Positions 1 through 11,669 of a stretch of 64,000 bases of DNA are shown here, in pieces. The position numbers and the translations under genes are program-made. Within the stretch, counting starts at the first letter, position 1; each line of letters begins with the position of its first letter. Below the pieces are notes generated by a model. That model was not told where the DNA came from. It saw only the letters and a list, made by a program, of their open reading frames with translations, and did not search any database. The stretch covers positions 1 to 64,000 of the forward strand of contig BPKO01000011.1 in assembly GCA_026005175.1 (NCBI GenBank), written 5' to 3'. The DNA comes from Candidatus Tectimicrobiota bacterium. GTDB lineage: Bacteria > Tectomicrobia > Entotheonellia > Entotheonellales > Entotheonellaceae.

Positions 1-1205
1 CATGCGCGTGAACTTGCGCCCCAGGGCGCGGGCGATCGACTGCCCCAGGCTGGTCTTGCCCACCCCCGGCGGCCCCACGAAGCACAGAATTGCCCCCATC
101 GCCGTACCCCGCTCTTCGGCTTCGGGGGTGCCGCGCTCGCGGATCAGTTTGCGCACCGCCAGGTACTCCAGGATGCGATCCTTGACTTCCTGCAAGTCGT
201 AGTGGTCTTCGTCCAGCACGGCACGGGCATGGTGGATGTCGAGCTGGTCGGTACTCAGCACCTGCCAAGGCAGCTCCACCAGCCAGTCGAGGTAGGTCTT
301 GATCACCGAGTATTCCGCGGCCTGCGACGGCATCCCCTCCAGGCGGCGCAGCTCCCGCAGGGCCTGCTCGCGCGCGCCTCCTCGGACATGCCGGCAGCCT
401 CGATTTTCTTGCGGTACTCCTCGACTACCGCGTAAGTCTCATCAGCTTCCCCCAGCTCGCGCTGGATGGCTTTGAGCTGCTGGCGCAGGAAGTACTCGCG
501 CTGCGCTTTGTCCATCTCTTCTTTGGCTTCGGAGCGGATCTTCTGCCCCAGGGCCAGCAGCTCGCGCTCGCGCGCCAGGTGGCGGATGAGCAGGCGGAAT
601 TTCTCCTTGACGTCATCGGCTTCCAGAATCGCCTGCCCGTCAGGGATCTCGAGGCGCACGTTGGCAGCAATCAAGTAAGCCAGGTAGCGCGGGTCTTTTA
701 CCTGCGCCAGGAAGTCGCCCACTTCTTTAGGCATGTGCGGCGACAGTGCCACCACTTCCAGCGCCAGGTCGTGCAGGCTGCGCTGCAGTGCTTCCAGCTC
801 GAGGTCGCTCTCCACCACGTCGGGGGCCAGGGCAATGCGCGCCCGCAGGTAGGGCTGCGTGCTCACCCACTCTTCGATGCGGAAGCGCTCCAGTCCCTGC
901 ACCACCACCTGCAGCGAGCCGTTGGGGGTGCGCGCCACGCGCTGGATGAGGGCCACCGTGCCCGTTTCGTACACCTGCCCGGGCATGGGCTCTTCAATGG
1001 AGCTGTCTTTCATGGCCACCAGGCCGATGAGGCGATCGCCCTGCAGGGCATCTTCTACCAGCTTCACCGAGCGCGGGATGCCCACCGCCAGGGGCAGCAC
1101 CGAGAAGGGATAGGCAATGGTGTTGCGCAGCGGCAAAATGGGCAACTCGCGCGGAATGGTGGCGATGCGAGAAGCGTCGTCGTCAGGCTGCATGAACTGC
1201 GCCAT
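1..1205 (-). pseudogene. lon: Lon protease, 5' part, frameshifted and cut by the window edge
   Basis: ATP-dependent serine protease of the cytosol. The start is the ATG at 1205, preceded by a strong AAAGGAGGTG ribosome site; a GTG 9 bases upstream would overlap that site. The first ~275 codons are the Lon substrate-binding N domain (RELPILPLRNTIAYPFSVLP) and helical linker. Near 380 the frame breaks, and the protein resumes in another frame ([19 protein letters not shown]) to the Walker A loop GPPGVGKTS at about 50-80. The rest of the AAA module and the Ser-Lys protease domain lie outside the window. Conservation on both sides of the break suggests a sequence error. Confidence 0.9.
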
Positions 1206-1242
1206 GGCTGTCACCTCCTTTCGGTCTTGTGAGCGGGTTCAG

Positions 1243-1780
1243 TCAAGCCGCAAAAAGGGGTAGCGCTGCCGGTCCTCGCGCGTCCCACAAGGACAGGCCG
1301 GCGCGGCCGCCAACGGTCTCCACGACGAGGACCACGTCGGGGTCGGTAAAGCGGACACGGCTGGCGTGGCCGGCCTGCGCCAGCGCCTCCAGGAGCGCTT
1401 CGGCCAGCCGCTTCTCGGCTTCTTTGCTCGACAGCTTGCCCTTGAAGCCGCGGCGGTGAACGCGGATGTGAAAGCTCTTGCCCGCCACCTGCGGCGCAAA
1501 GGCGACGATGGCCTCGCACGCCCTTGCGCTCGAATTCTTCCGCCGTCTGAAACGTGAAAGTATGGCTCACCGGCACCACGCGCGCCAGAAGGCGCGGCAC
1601 CTGAGGGTCCTCGTGGTACCAGGCGCGCAGCGTCTCCATGAACTGGTGCGGATCCTCGACGTTCATCACCAGCACGTTGAAGAAGTCCGTGCGACGCACA
1701 GGGCCCAGAGGCGCCAGCAGCTGGCAGGCCCTTTGAAACGCGCGTTCCTGGAGACTGACCACCACGTTCCAGTCCTGCAT
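1243..1780 (-). pseudogene. THUMP-domain RNA-binding protein, frameshifted
   Basis: Small THUMP-type protein; such domains bind RNA, usually in tRNA modification enzymes. Start ATG at 1780 (MQDWNVVVSLQ) follows GGAGGA by 7 bases. The first ~85 codons run to FTFQTAEEFERK, then the frame changes near 1500-1530 and continues as AGKSFHIRVHRRGFKGKLSSKE through DPDVVLVVETVGGRAGLSLW, typical THUMP strands. It ends 38 bases upstream of lon, so it probably leads a short transcript into lon. No methyltransferase domain is present, so this is a stand-alone THUMP protein. Confidence 0.75.
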
Positions 1781-1864
1781 GCCGGATCCTCCACGATGGC
1801 GCGCCTTTCCGGCACAATCATAGCCCGCCAGGGGGGAGGGCGCCAAATCGCGGCCAGCGCGCGC

Positions 1865-2592
1865 TCAGCGCAGCAGTTGCTGCAAGGTCAGGGCGTTGCG
1901 CACCGCATAGCCGGCCTCGTCGTTGTCGAAGAAGACGTACCCGTCCCTCCCCGCTTCTTGCCACTTTTGCAAAGTGCGTGCCCACCACCCCAGAGTGGCC
2001 TCGTCGTAGCAGCCCTGGTAAGCCCCGCCAGGGCCGTGCAGGCGCACGTAAGCAAAGTCGGCAGTGCACACCAGCGGCGTGCGAAACCCTGCCAACTCGA
2101 AGATGCAAAAGGCCACGTTGTGGGCTTGCAGCAGCGCGTAGACGGCCTCGTTGTGCCAGCTGGGGTGGCGAAACTCGAAGGCGTGGCGGTATGCCGGCGG
2201 CAGGCAAGGCGAGAAACGCCGCCAGCCGCTCGCGGTGGCAGGCAAAGCGCGGCGGCAGCTGCCACAGAATCGGCCCCCAGCTTGTCGCCAAGGGCCTGCA
2301 CGTGGGCGAGGAAACGTCTGCAAGGGCTGGGCGCAGTTGGCTAGGCGGCGGCGGTGGGGTAAGCACGCGCCAGGCCTTGACGGCAAAGCAGAAGCCCGCA
2401 GGCGTCTGGGCGTGCCAGGCAGCAAAGGCCTCTGGCGAAGGGAGGCGATAAAAGCTGTTGTTGAGCTCTACGCTGGCCAGGTGGCAGGCGTAAAAGCGCA
2501 GCCACTCCCGGCTGGGCAGCCCGGGGGGGATAGAAGGGGCCAACCCAGTGGCGGTAGTGCCAGCCAGAGGTGCCCACCCAGATCCTGGCCAT
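1865..2592 (-). pseudogene. DUF72 family protein, multiply frameshifted
   Basis: Member of the DUF72 (YecE-like) TIM-barrel family of unknown function. Family blocks are spread over at least three frames: MARIWVGTSGWHYRHWVGPFYPP from 2592, then SVELNNSFYRLPSPEAFAAW, then PILWQLPPRFACH, then FEFRHPSWHNEAVYALL and GYVFFDNDEAGYAVRNAL to the stop at 1865. Breaks fall near 2525 (a 7-G run), 2350, 2285 and 2210. All family blocks are present in order, so either the sequence is poor here or the gene is a recent pseudogene. An alternative start lies at 2613. Confidence 0.8.
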
Positions 2593-2676
2593 TGCTGCAT
2601 CAAGGTAGCACACCCGCCACCCGCCGTGCCTAGAGGGACTCTTCAGCCGCTGGAGGGTCTCTCATACTCCCTCACC

Positions 2677-5113
2677 CTAGAGCGTGCCGTCGCCGAGTGG
2701 GCCTTGCAACAGCAGCGCCGCGGCGGCGTAGAGGCCGCAGGCCAGGACGATGACGGCGGCAAAGCCAAAATGAATGGCCAGCAAAGTGGCCAGCACGGCG
2801 CCCCAGCACCGAGGCACAGCCGTTGATGCCCCAGGCCCAGGGCAGCCAGGCAGGCACCGCGGCGGCCACGCGGGCCAGCCCCAGGGGAAAAGGCATGCCC
2901 ATGCAGAAAGCCAGCGGGGCCAGGCTGGTCAGGGTAAGTAGCCCCTTAAGGGAGAGCGGCCAGGCTAGGGCGCGGGGCTGCAGCCAGGGCAGCAGCCCCA
3001 GCAACAGCAGTGCCAGCCCTGCGCTGGCTCCCGCTGCCAGGGCAAGGGGCCGGCCCAGGCGGGCAGCAGGGAGACGCTGCACCACGCGGGCGGCGTAGCG
3101 GCTGCCCAGGCCGGCAAAGGCAAGAAAGGCCACCAGCACCACGGTGACGGCATAGAGGGGATGGCCGAGGAAGAGGGGCCAGGCGCTGCATAAAGGCGAT
3201 CTCCAGAAACAGGAAGGCCAGCCCCAGGGCGGTAAAATAGCCGGCAAGGCGCCAGCGTTGGCGCCAGCCGGCACCGTGCTGCAGCAGGGCCAGGGGGCAA
3301 AGAATGAGCCCTGCGCTCGCCCCCACCGCCTGCACCAGGGTGGCCACCAGGACGAGGTAGCCCCACTCCAGCAGCACCGCACTCCCCTGGCCGCGCCGGG
3401 CAAGCAGGTCGGGCAGCGCTTGCCACTTGAAGAAGTGGAAAAAGTAAGGGCGCACGTCGCGGGCCGGGGTCAGGGAAAAGCGGTAGCGGCGCAGAAAGCC
3501 CCGGCGCCCGCCCCCGGCCAGGGGCGCGGGCACCGAGAAAAAAAGACGGGCTCGGCAAGCACGACAAAGCGGTTGGCCTCTGCCGCCGGCATGCCAGGGT
3601 AGTAGGCGAGGTCAAAGCCGCGCGTGGCACAAAACCTCCGCAAGGCGGCGATGTCCGCCGCCGTCAGCGGGCCGTTTTTTACCAGCAAGGTGGTGGTCTG
3701 CCAGCTGCGCACCAGCGCCACCTGCTGCGCTGCGGCCGGCACGCCCAGCTCCTCGAGGGCCACGAGGGCGGTGAGAAACAGCTTCAGGCTGTCGCGCGGG
3801 GGCAGCTTGAGCCATCGGGTGACGGCCAGCAGGCCCCCGGGATGCAAGTGGCGCAGGTAGTCCTGGAAGGCCTCCACGGTATAGAGATAGGTCTCGTGCA
3901 GGGCGTACACCCCGGCGGCCGCCACGCCAAAGGCATCCAGCAGGCTCAGCTGAATGAGGTCGTAGCGCTGGCGGCTGCGGGCCACAAAGGCGCGCGCCTC
4001 GGCCACGTGTACCCGCACTTGGGGGGCGTCGTAGAGGCCGCCGGTAAACTCGGCAAACGGCCCCCGCACCAGAGCCACCAGCTGCGGGTTGAGCTCCACG
4101 GCGTCAATGCGGCGGGCGCCAAAGTAGCGCGCCTGCAGCACGTCGGTGCCGCCGCCGGCCCCCAGCACCAGCACGTGCGGGCGCTGCAGCAGCTGGTAGG
4201 GCAGGGCGGTAGGCAGGTACTCAAAGTAGGCCAGCGCCTCGCGCCGGCCGCGGTCGCGGGTCAGCACCCCGGCCAGCTCGCCGTCGACAAACACGCCTAG
4301 CTGCTCGGGGGGCTCCACCGGGCTGTGCAGGCTGAGCCCCGGGGCATAGCGAAAGGGAATGGCAGGGCTGCGCACTACCGCCAGGACGCCCAGCGGGCTG
4401 AAGCGCTCGCTGACCACCGCGGCGCCGGGCAGGCGCAGGGCCTGCGGCAGCCCCTTGTACGGTGACAGGCGTGGCTCCAGCCAGGCCCGCGGCCAGGCGC
4501 TGGGCAGGGCCAGGCCACCAAAGACGAGCAGCAGGCCCAGCCACCAGGTTCTTGCCGGCGCCGCCTCCAGTGCCACCAGGGCCGCAGCCACAAACCCCAG
4601 GGCGCCCAGCAGCGGCAGGCACCGCGCTGGCGGTAGCACGTACAGCGCCAGGACGATCCCCAGCGCCCCACCGGCCGCCCCCAGCAAGTCAAAGGCGTAA
4701 AGTTTTGCCACTTGTTCGCGAAAGACCTGCAGGGTCAGGCCGATGCACGTGGCGGCGCACAGAAAGGGCACGCTGAGCAGCAGGTAGAGAACACCCAGGG
4801 ACAGCCAGGGCCGCCAGTCCCAGGCCAGCTCCAGGGCGTTGAAAGGCAGGCGCTGCGCCAGCGCAAAGCTGCCCACCGCACTGAGGCCAAAGAGCACGGC
4901 GCCGCCGCTAAAAACGGCGCTCCAGCGCGGCAGCAGCCAGGTGCGTCCCAGGGTGAGCAGGGTGCCGCTGGCGCCGTAGCCCAGCAGCGCCAGGCTGATC
5001 ACCATGTAAGCAAAGTGGTGCCACTGGAGGAGGGAGAACAGGCGCAGGAGCAGGATTTCGTAGCCCAGGGTGGCGGCCGAGAGCAGGGCCACTGCCTGAC
5101 GCGTCAGGCGCAT
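2677..5113 (-). pseudogene. Membrane-embedded spermidine synthase-like methyltransferase-fold protein, frameshifted
   Basis: Large protein of about 810 residues with N-terminal membrane helices ([32 protein letters not shown] and others), a central spermidine-synthase-like Rossmann domain ([40 protein letters not shown]), then more helices. The ATG at 5113 overlaps the pcm stop as TGATG. The frame breaks at the A run 3538-3544, again near 3190 and near 2800; reading across them gives LLAIHFGFAA then QGPLGDGTL and a stop at 2677. Polyamine synthesis is not proven; such membrane SpeE-like proteins are mostly uncharacterised. Confidence 0.75.
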
Positions 5114-5869
5114 CAGGAAGGCCTCTGCAGGGGCACAAACGCCACGGGCAGCAGCTGGCGCAAGTGCACGCGGCCCTGGGGCGTTTTTTTCCACCAACAC
5201 GAGGTGCTGCACGAGAAAGGGGCCGCCCACGGGGATGACCATGCGGCCGCCGGGCTTGAGCTGCCTGAGCAGCGGCGGCGGCACGTGGCTGGCTGCCGCG
5301 GTGACGATGATGGCATCGAACGGCGCGTGCTCTTCCCAGCCGTAGTAGCCGTCCCCGACGCGCACGCGCACGTTGTCGTAACCCAGACGCGCCAGGCGCG
5401 CCTGCGCTTGCGCCGCCAGCTGCGGAATGATCTCCACGCTGTAGACGTCCCGCACCAGCTCGGCCAGCACCGCCGCCTGGTAGCCCGAGCCGGTGCCCAC
5501 TTCCAGCACGCGGTCCTCCGGCCCTACCGCCAGCAGCTCGGTCATCACCGCCACGATGTACGGCTGGGAAATGGTCTGCCCGTAGCCGATGGGCAAGGGC
5601 CGGTTGCGATAGGCCAGGTGGCGCACCGATTCGGGAACGAACAAGTGCCGCGGCACGCGCTGCAGCGCTTGCAAAACCGGCGGCGACAGGGCGGCAAAGC
5701 CCAGCAAGGCCCGCGTCTGCCGCACCTCGGCGGCCACCTCGCGCACCATGCGCAGCCGCTGCTCCCGGTAGGCCTCGGGCGTCGCCGCCCCGCTCTTGCC
5801 TCCCAGCAGAACCAGCAGCACCACCAGCGGCACGAGCTCTCGCACGCCCCCTTCCCTCCTCCTCCCCAT
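5113..5869 (-). pseudogene. pcm: Protein-L-isoaspartate O-methyltransferase, exported form, late frameshift
   Basis: SAM-dependent repair methyltransferase for isoaspartyl residues. N-terminal Arg/Gly then a hydrophobic stretch ([19 protein letters not shown]) suggests a signal peptide and a periplasmic enzyme. Family motifs follow: [21 protein letters not shown], the SAM loop [34 protein letters not shown] and [13 protein letters not shown] 7-T run at 5184-5190 shifts the frame; with one base fewer the tail reads [22 protein letters not shown] and stops at 5113, overlapping the next start. As written, the frame instead runs on into the downstream gene. Confidence 0.85.
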
Positions 5870-5907
5870 TTTCTCCCCTTCCCCCGCCCTGTCAATGGCC
5901 CCTGAAG

Positions 5908-5940
5908 TGACACATTGTCATCAAACTGGACATCTTGTCA
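5908..5940. promoter_or_regulatory. Paired TGACA-N3-TGTCA inverted repeats
   Basis: Between pcm (leftward) and the gene at 6026 (rightward) lie a perfect TGACA-CAT-TGTCA (5908-5920) and an imperfect GGACA-TCT-TGTCA (5928-5940), with starts 20 bp apart, which puts both on one DNA face. The same arrangement occurs at 22908-22941. It looks like binding sites for a dimeric regulator; the regulator is unknown. Confidence 0.5.
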
Positions 5941-6025
5941 GTTCCAAGCAGGAGGGAAGGAGCCCTTGACGCGGCGCGCTTCTGGTACAACCTTTGCTTT
6001 AAGAGAAGGCGCGAGGAGGAGGGTC

Positions 6026-8708
<2,683 letters not shown>

Positions 8709-8724
8709 TGACAGGCGCTGCTCA

Positions 8725-9150
8725 TCAGTCCTTTGGCGGATGCCAGCCTGCTTCTATCCATTTGCGACGCACCATCTCAGCAACCAGATTGTTCAAGTTG
8801 AGCGCTATCACGGTTGCACGCCCACAAGCGGTGCGACCAACGATGTACAGCCCCTTTTCGCTCCATCGAAAATGGCGTGACCAACGCTGCTTACGCGGGT
8901 TGAACAAGCGCACTCGCCGTCCTGTCAGCGGATCACGCCCGTGCGTCTGGGTGCCTTTGTAATGGTTGCAGAGCCGACAGGCTAACCACAGATTGTCCTC
9001 GTCATCCGTACCGCCCCGTGCGGTTGGGAGGATATGATCGATTTCCAAAAACCACAGCACGTATTCCTGAGGGGCGCGGCAGTAACCGCAACGGTTGCCA
9101 GCCTGCTGTCGCACCCGTTTCTTTACCTCCTCGGGAATAGAAGCGCTCAT
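8725..9150 (-). CDS. HNH endonuclease
   Basis: A 141-residue HNH nuclease. N-terminal helix, zinc cysteines CGYC, then FLEIDHILPTARGGTDDEDNLWLACRLCNHYKG, which holds the catalytic DH, the Asn and the CxxCN of the beta-beta-alpha-metal fold. The C-terminal ~65 residues (LFNPRKQRWSRHF, YIVGRTACGRATVIALNLN) resemble the extension found in stand-alone HNH proteins paired with a small upstream gene. Its start overlaps the upstream stop by ATGA, so the two are translated together. The role could be homing, defence or DNA processing; the flanking ligA repeats favour homing. Confidence 0.85.
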   Translation of the reverse strand: MSASIPEEVKKRVRQQAGNRCGYCRAPQEYVLWFLEIDHILPTARGGTDDEDNLWLACRLCNHYKGTQTHGRDPLTGRRVRLFNPRKQRWSRHFRWSEKGLYIVGRTACGRATVIALNLNNLVAEMVRRKWIEAGWHPPKD

Positions 9151-9536
9151 GGGGACAGGGGCTCACGCAGTCCCCGCTGCACGGCCTCTGCTAGCGCTTC
9201 AGCCTGCCGCAACAGCTTCGCTTCGTAGAGCTGCATCAAGGACAGCAGTTCCGTGCGCTCTTGTTCTGTGAGCGTTCCCGCCTGCTGCTTATCGAGCAAT
9301 CGGCTCAGACGGCGGTTTTGCGATGGGGTAAGCCGCAGCTTCGTCAGTTTCAGCACTTCGGCATCGGAGAGTTCCGAAACCGGGCGGCTTTCTCCCAGTA
9401 CGACGTCCAAGGGTGGCAGCGCCAGGGCAACCGCCTCCGCCAGCACTTCCCGCACATCGCGGCATGCCAGTGTGGCCAGCCGTTCGGCACGGCTCAGAAG
9501 GTCATCGGGGAGTTCCAAGGTCACTTGTCGGCTCAT
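9147..9536 (-). CDS. Small helical partner of the HNH endonuclease
   Basis: A 129-residue protein of unknown function. It begins MSRQVTLELPDDLLSRAERLA, which resembles the ribbon-helix-helix start of antitoxin-like DNA-binding proteins, and continues with charged helices (LTPSQNRRLSRLLDKQQAG, LLSLMQLYEAKLLRQAEALAEA). The ATG at 9536 follows AAGGAGG closely. ATGA overlap with the HNH gene shows an obligate pair. It could guide or restrain the nuclease; nothing in the sequence decides this. Confidence 0.7.
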   Translation of the reverse strand: MSRQVTLELPDDLLSRAERLATLACRDVREVLAEAVALALPPLDVVLGESRPVSELSDAEVLKLTKLRLTPSQNRRLSRLLDKQQAGTLTEQERTELLSLMQLYEAKLLRQAEALAEAVQRGLREPLSP

Positions 9537-9711
9537 TGCCCCTCCTTACATCAACCGGGGGATGCTCTTCTCGCACGACGCAGCCTATGGCGGTATAATT
9601 CGCCCATGTAGGCATCATACGTACAGTACAGGAATATACACAGAGGCCTGATTCCGCTACCAGTTTCCCGTGCTGGACGTGAGTATAGCGGGCTTTCGCG
9701 CCGCTTTGCGC
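9537..9711. other. Non-coding right part of the HNH module
   Basis: About 175 bases without a convincing gene, clearly richer in A and T than the surroundings between 9590 and 9650. A TATAAT lies at 9594-9599 on the plus strand but has no -35 partner at the right distance. The promoter of the HNH pair must lie here on the minus strand. From about 9682 the sequence can be read as a ligA-like tail (SIAGFRAAL) leading into repeat copy B. Confidence 0.45.
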
Positions 9712-9774
9712 CGCCGCCTGAGGCAGGCCCTGCTGGCCGCCGGGGTACAAATCGACGAACCGGGACGCTGATGA
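9712..9774 (+). repeat. Relic of a ligA 3' end, copy B of the direct repeat
   Basis: Matches 8649-8711 at 53 of 63 bases without gaps. Translated, it reads a tail ending AAGVQIDEPGR with the stop TGA at 9769-9771, which overlaps the NUDIX ATG as TGATG. Similarity to the ligA tail continues more weakly upstream to about 9682. No ligA gene precedes it, so it is a fragment. Confidence 0.8.
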
Positions 9775-10202
9775 GCCGCACCGTTTTCGAGTTCTCCGCC
9801 GGCGGCGTGGTGGTCGACGGCGAGCGGGTCTTGCTGGTGCGCACCACCACCCTGCGGGGCAAGCGCGTGTGGACGTTTCCCAAGGGGCTGATCGAAGCGG
9901 GGGAGGCGCGCCAGCAGGCAGCACGGCGCGAGGTGGAAGAAGAGACCGGCTACCGCTGCGAGGTGGTGGCCGAGCTGCCGGCGTCGCGCTACTGGTTCCA
10001 GCGCCGCGGCGAGCGGGTGCGCAAGACCGTTTACTGGTTCCTCATGCGCCCGGTGCAAAAGGTGGGCGAGCACGACGCGGAAATCGAAGCCGTGGCCTGG
10101 GTGCCGCTGGCCGAAGCAGCCCGCCGCCTCTCTTACACCGCCGACCGCCGCCTGCTGCGTCTGGTGCAGCAACGCCTGGCGGGCGGCGCCGCAGGCCCTT
10201 AA
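9771..10202 (+). CDS. NUDIX hydrolase
   Basis: A 143-residue pyrophosphohydrolase. The NUDIX box is complete: GLIEAGEARQQAARREVEEE followed by TGY, with the metal-binding REVEEE. The protein begins FEFSAGGVVVDGERVLLVRT, common in housecleaning NUDIX enzymes acting on nucleoside or dinucleoside polyphosphates; the substrate is not predictable. The ATG overlaps the stop of the ligA relic, which suggests it was once coupled to ligA. Its stop overlaps that of rtcA on the other strand. Confidence 0.9.
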   Translation: MSRTVFEFSAGGVVVDGERVLLVRTTTLRGKRVWTFPKGLIEAGEARQQAARREVEEETGYRCEVVAELPASRYWFQRRGERVRKTVYWFLMRPVQKVGEHDAEIEAVAWVPLAEAARRLSYTADRRLLRLVQQRLAGGAAGP

Positions 10203-11281
10203 GGCGCGCCGCGCGCTTCGCCTGTTGCCAGCAACGCCGCGGCAGGAAACGGCGTGGTGCTGGTAAGGCGCAGCCAGCCCGGCGCTCCCAGCGCGCCGCG
10301 GATGTCGATTTCCACCGGCAGGAACTGGCGGATCACCTCGGCGTTGGTGAGCAGGTGCTGGGTGACGCGCGCCGTCGTCAGTTCGGACGTGCCGGGGGCA
10401 AAGGCCAGAGGCAGCAGCAGCTGGTCGGCAAGGAACTCGTCCACCGCCGCCTCGCTATGCAAAAACGCCAGCAGCTGCTCTACTGCCTCGTCGGCGACGC
10501 GCTCCGCCGGCTTGCCTCGCTCTCCCAGCGCGTAGTAGCAGCAGCGCGCGTGCTCGAACTGGGCCAGCAGCAGCAGCAGGGTGCCCTTGCCGCGCGCCGG
10601 CAGCCGCACCACCTCGATATCCACCTCGCGGCAGTACGGCGCCAGGCGCTGCAGCGCCTGCAGGCGCTGCCGCTCGGCAATGCTGAGGTCGAGGTTGGCC
10701 ACTGCCGACAGCCCCCGGATGCCAAGCAGCCGCCCCCGCACCGTCAGCTGCAACGGCACCAGGCGCGCCACCGGCCGGATGTGGGCCCGCACGCGGCCGC
10801 CGCCCTGGGGGTAAAAGCCGGCCAGCTCCAGGCGTAGCTCGGCGTCGCAGCCCAGGCGCCGCATGAGCGGCAGCCAGTGCAGCTCCAGGTAGTGGTGGCA
10901 GGGGCTCCAGGGCACGTGCGTGCCCCCGGTCAGGGTGAGGTGCGAGGGCTCTGCCGCAGCGCTCAGGGGCAGGAAGACCGTTTGCAGCACCAGCGAGGTG
11001 GCCCCCGCGGTGCCGATGTCGAAGCGAAAGGTGCCGCCACGCCGGCCGCGGGGCACGAAGCGCAGCGCCTGCGAGCCCAAAAAGGCCCCTTCCACCTCGG
11101 CCTCCCCCACCGCCGCTGCTGCCTGTACCGCCTGCAGGTGCTGGGGCATGAGGCCGGGCTTGGGACGGCGGGCCCGGATGTTGATGAGGTGCACGGGGGT
11201 GCCGGTGAGCAAAGACAGCGTCAAGGCACTGCGCAGGATTTGGCCGCCGCCTTCGCCGCGGGCGCCATCGATCTGCAGCAT
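10199..11281 (-). CDS. rtcA: RNA 3'-terminal phosphate cyclase
   Basis: Converts RNA 3'-phosphate ends to 2',3'-cyclic phosphates using ATP. The start at 11281 (MLQIDGARGEGGGQILRSALTLS) is the family N-terminus; an in-frame start 33 bases upstream adds an unrelated stretch. Visible signatures are RPKPGLMPQHL, GGTFRFDIGTAGATSLVLQT, ELAGFYPQGGGRV, EFLADQLLLPLA and the VTQHLLTN segment with the histidine that is adenylated. It is 360 residues, slightly longer than the usual ~340. No rtcB or rtcR neighbour is present, so its damage-repair context is not shown here. Confidence 0.93.
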   Translation of the reverse strand: MLQIDGARGEGGGQILRSALTLSLLTGTPVHLINIRARRPKPGLMPQHLQAVQAAAAVGEAEVEGAFLGSQALRFVPRGRRGGTFRFDIGTAGATSLVLQTVFLPLSAAAEPSHLTLTGGTHVPWSPCHHYLELHWLPLMRRLGCDAELRLELAGFYPQGGGRVRAHIRPVARLVPLQLTVRGRLLGIRGLSAVANLDLSIAERQRLQALQRLAPYCREVDIEVVRLPARGKGTLLLLLAQFEHARCCYYALGERGKPAERVADEAVEQLLAFLHSEAAVDEFLADQLLLPLAFAPGTSELTTARVTQHLLTNAEVIRQFLPVEIDIRGALGAPGWLRLTSTTPFPAAALLATGEARGAP

Positions 11282-11340
11282 AGGCCGTGGCCCAAAGCAA
11301 AGAAGGGATTGCACCGCGGTGCAATCCCTTGCGTCCCAAG

Positions 11341-11415
11341 CGGGGCCGACGAGATTCGAACTCGCGACCTCCGGCGTGACAGGCCGGCGTTCTAACCAGG
11401 CTGAACTACGACCCC
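11341..11415 (-). tRNA. tRNA-Asp (GTC)
   Basis: Folds on the minus strand: acceptor GGGGTCG with CGGCCCC, D arm GTTC/GAAC, anticodon stem CCGGC/GCCGG with loop CTGTCAC (anticodon GTC), five-base variable loop, T arm GCGAG/CTCGT with loop TTCGAAT, discriminator G. CCA is not encoded. It follows tRNA-Val by 13 bases and probably shares its transcript. Confidence 0.95.
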
Positions 11416-11428
11416 GACGATCAATGCA

Positions 11429-11501
11429 TAGGCGGGACAGGGCTCGAACCTGTGGCCTCCGGCTTGTAAGGCCGACGCTCTCCCAGCTGAGCTACCCGCC
11501 C
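11429..11501 (-). tRNA. tRNA-Val (TAC)
   Basis: Folds on the minus strand: acceptor GGGCGGG with CCCGCCT (one G-U pair), D arm GCTC/GAGC, anticodon loop CTTACAA (anticodon TAC), T arm ACAGG/CCTGT, discriminator A. CCA is not encoded. A strong promoter lies just upstream. Confidence 0.95.
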
Positions 11502-11513
11502 TCCGACATAGGG

Positions 11514-11542
11514 ACTATAGCCAAGAGCCAGAGGTCTGTCAA
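11514..11542 (-). promoter_or_regulatory. Promoter of the tRNA-Val/tRNA-Asp unit
   Basis: On the minus strand TTGACA (11542-11537), a 17-base spacer and TATAGT (11519-11514) form a near-consensus housekeeping promoter ending 12 bases before the tRNA-Val 5' end. Confidence 0.75.
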
Positions 11543-11580
11543 GGCAAAGCGTTTTAAGGCCTGCGAAGGGCCTCTTCGCC

Positions 11581-11609
11581 TTGACAGGCCCTGCCCTGGC
11601 AGGTACAAT
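11581..11609 (+). promoter_or_regulatory. Promoter of the B12-mutase/meaB operon
   Basis: TTGACA (11581-11586), a 17-base spacer and TACAAT (11604-11609) form a near-consensus promoter 60 bases before the gene at 11670. It is divergent from the tRNA promoter, and the two -35 regions lie in an inverted repeat (CTGTCAAGGC near 11536 and GCCTTGACAG near 11578). Confidence 0.75.
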
Positions 11610-11669
11610 CGGCCGCAGCGACAGATGACCAGGGAGACGGGAGCGCCTTGCTGAGCAGGAGGACGGGGG

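Larger units (their letters stand above)
8712..9711. mobile_element. Possible homing-type insertion carrying an HNH endonuclease
   Basis: This stretch is visibly less GC-rich than both flanks, runs on the opposite strand to ligA and the NUDIX gene, encodes an HNH endonuclease and partner, and is bracketed by diverged copies of the ligA 3' end. The downstream copy still overlaps the NUDIX start as TGATG, which looks like the ancestral ligA-NUDIX junction. Insertion with replacement of the target gene's tail explains the layout. No transposase, integrase or intron core is seen, so mobility is inferred. Confidence 0.4.

Noticed and set aside
9594-9599. Perfect TATAAT on the plus strand before the NUDIX gene
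   Set aside because: No -35 element lies 16-18 bases upstream, and the NUDIX gene appears coupled to the ligA tail; kept only as a note in the intergenic entry.
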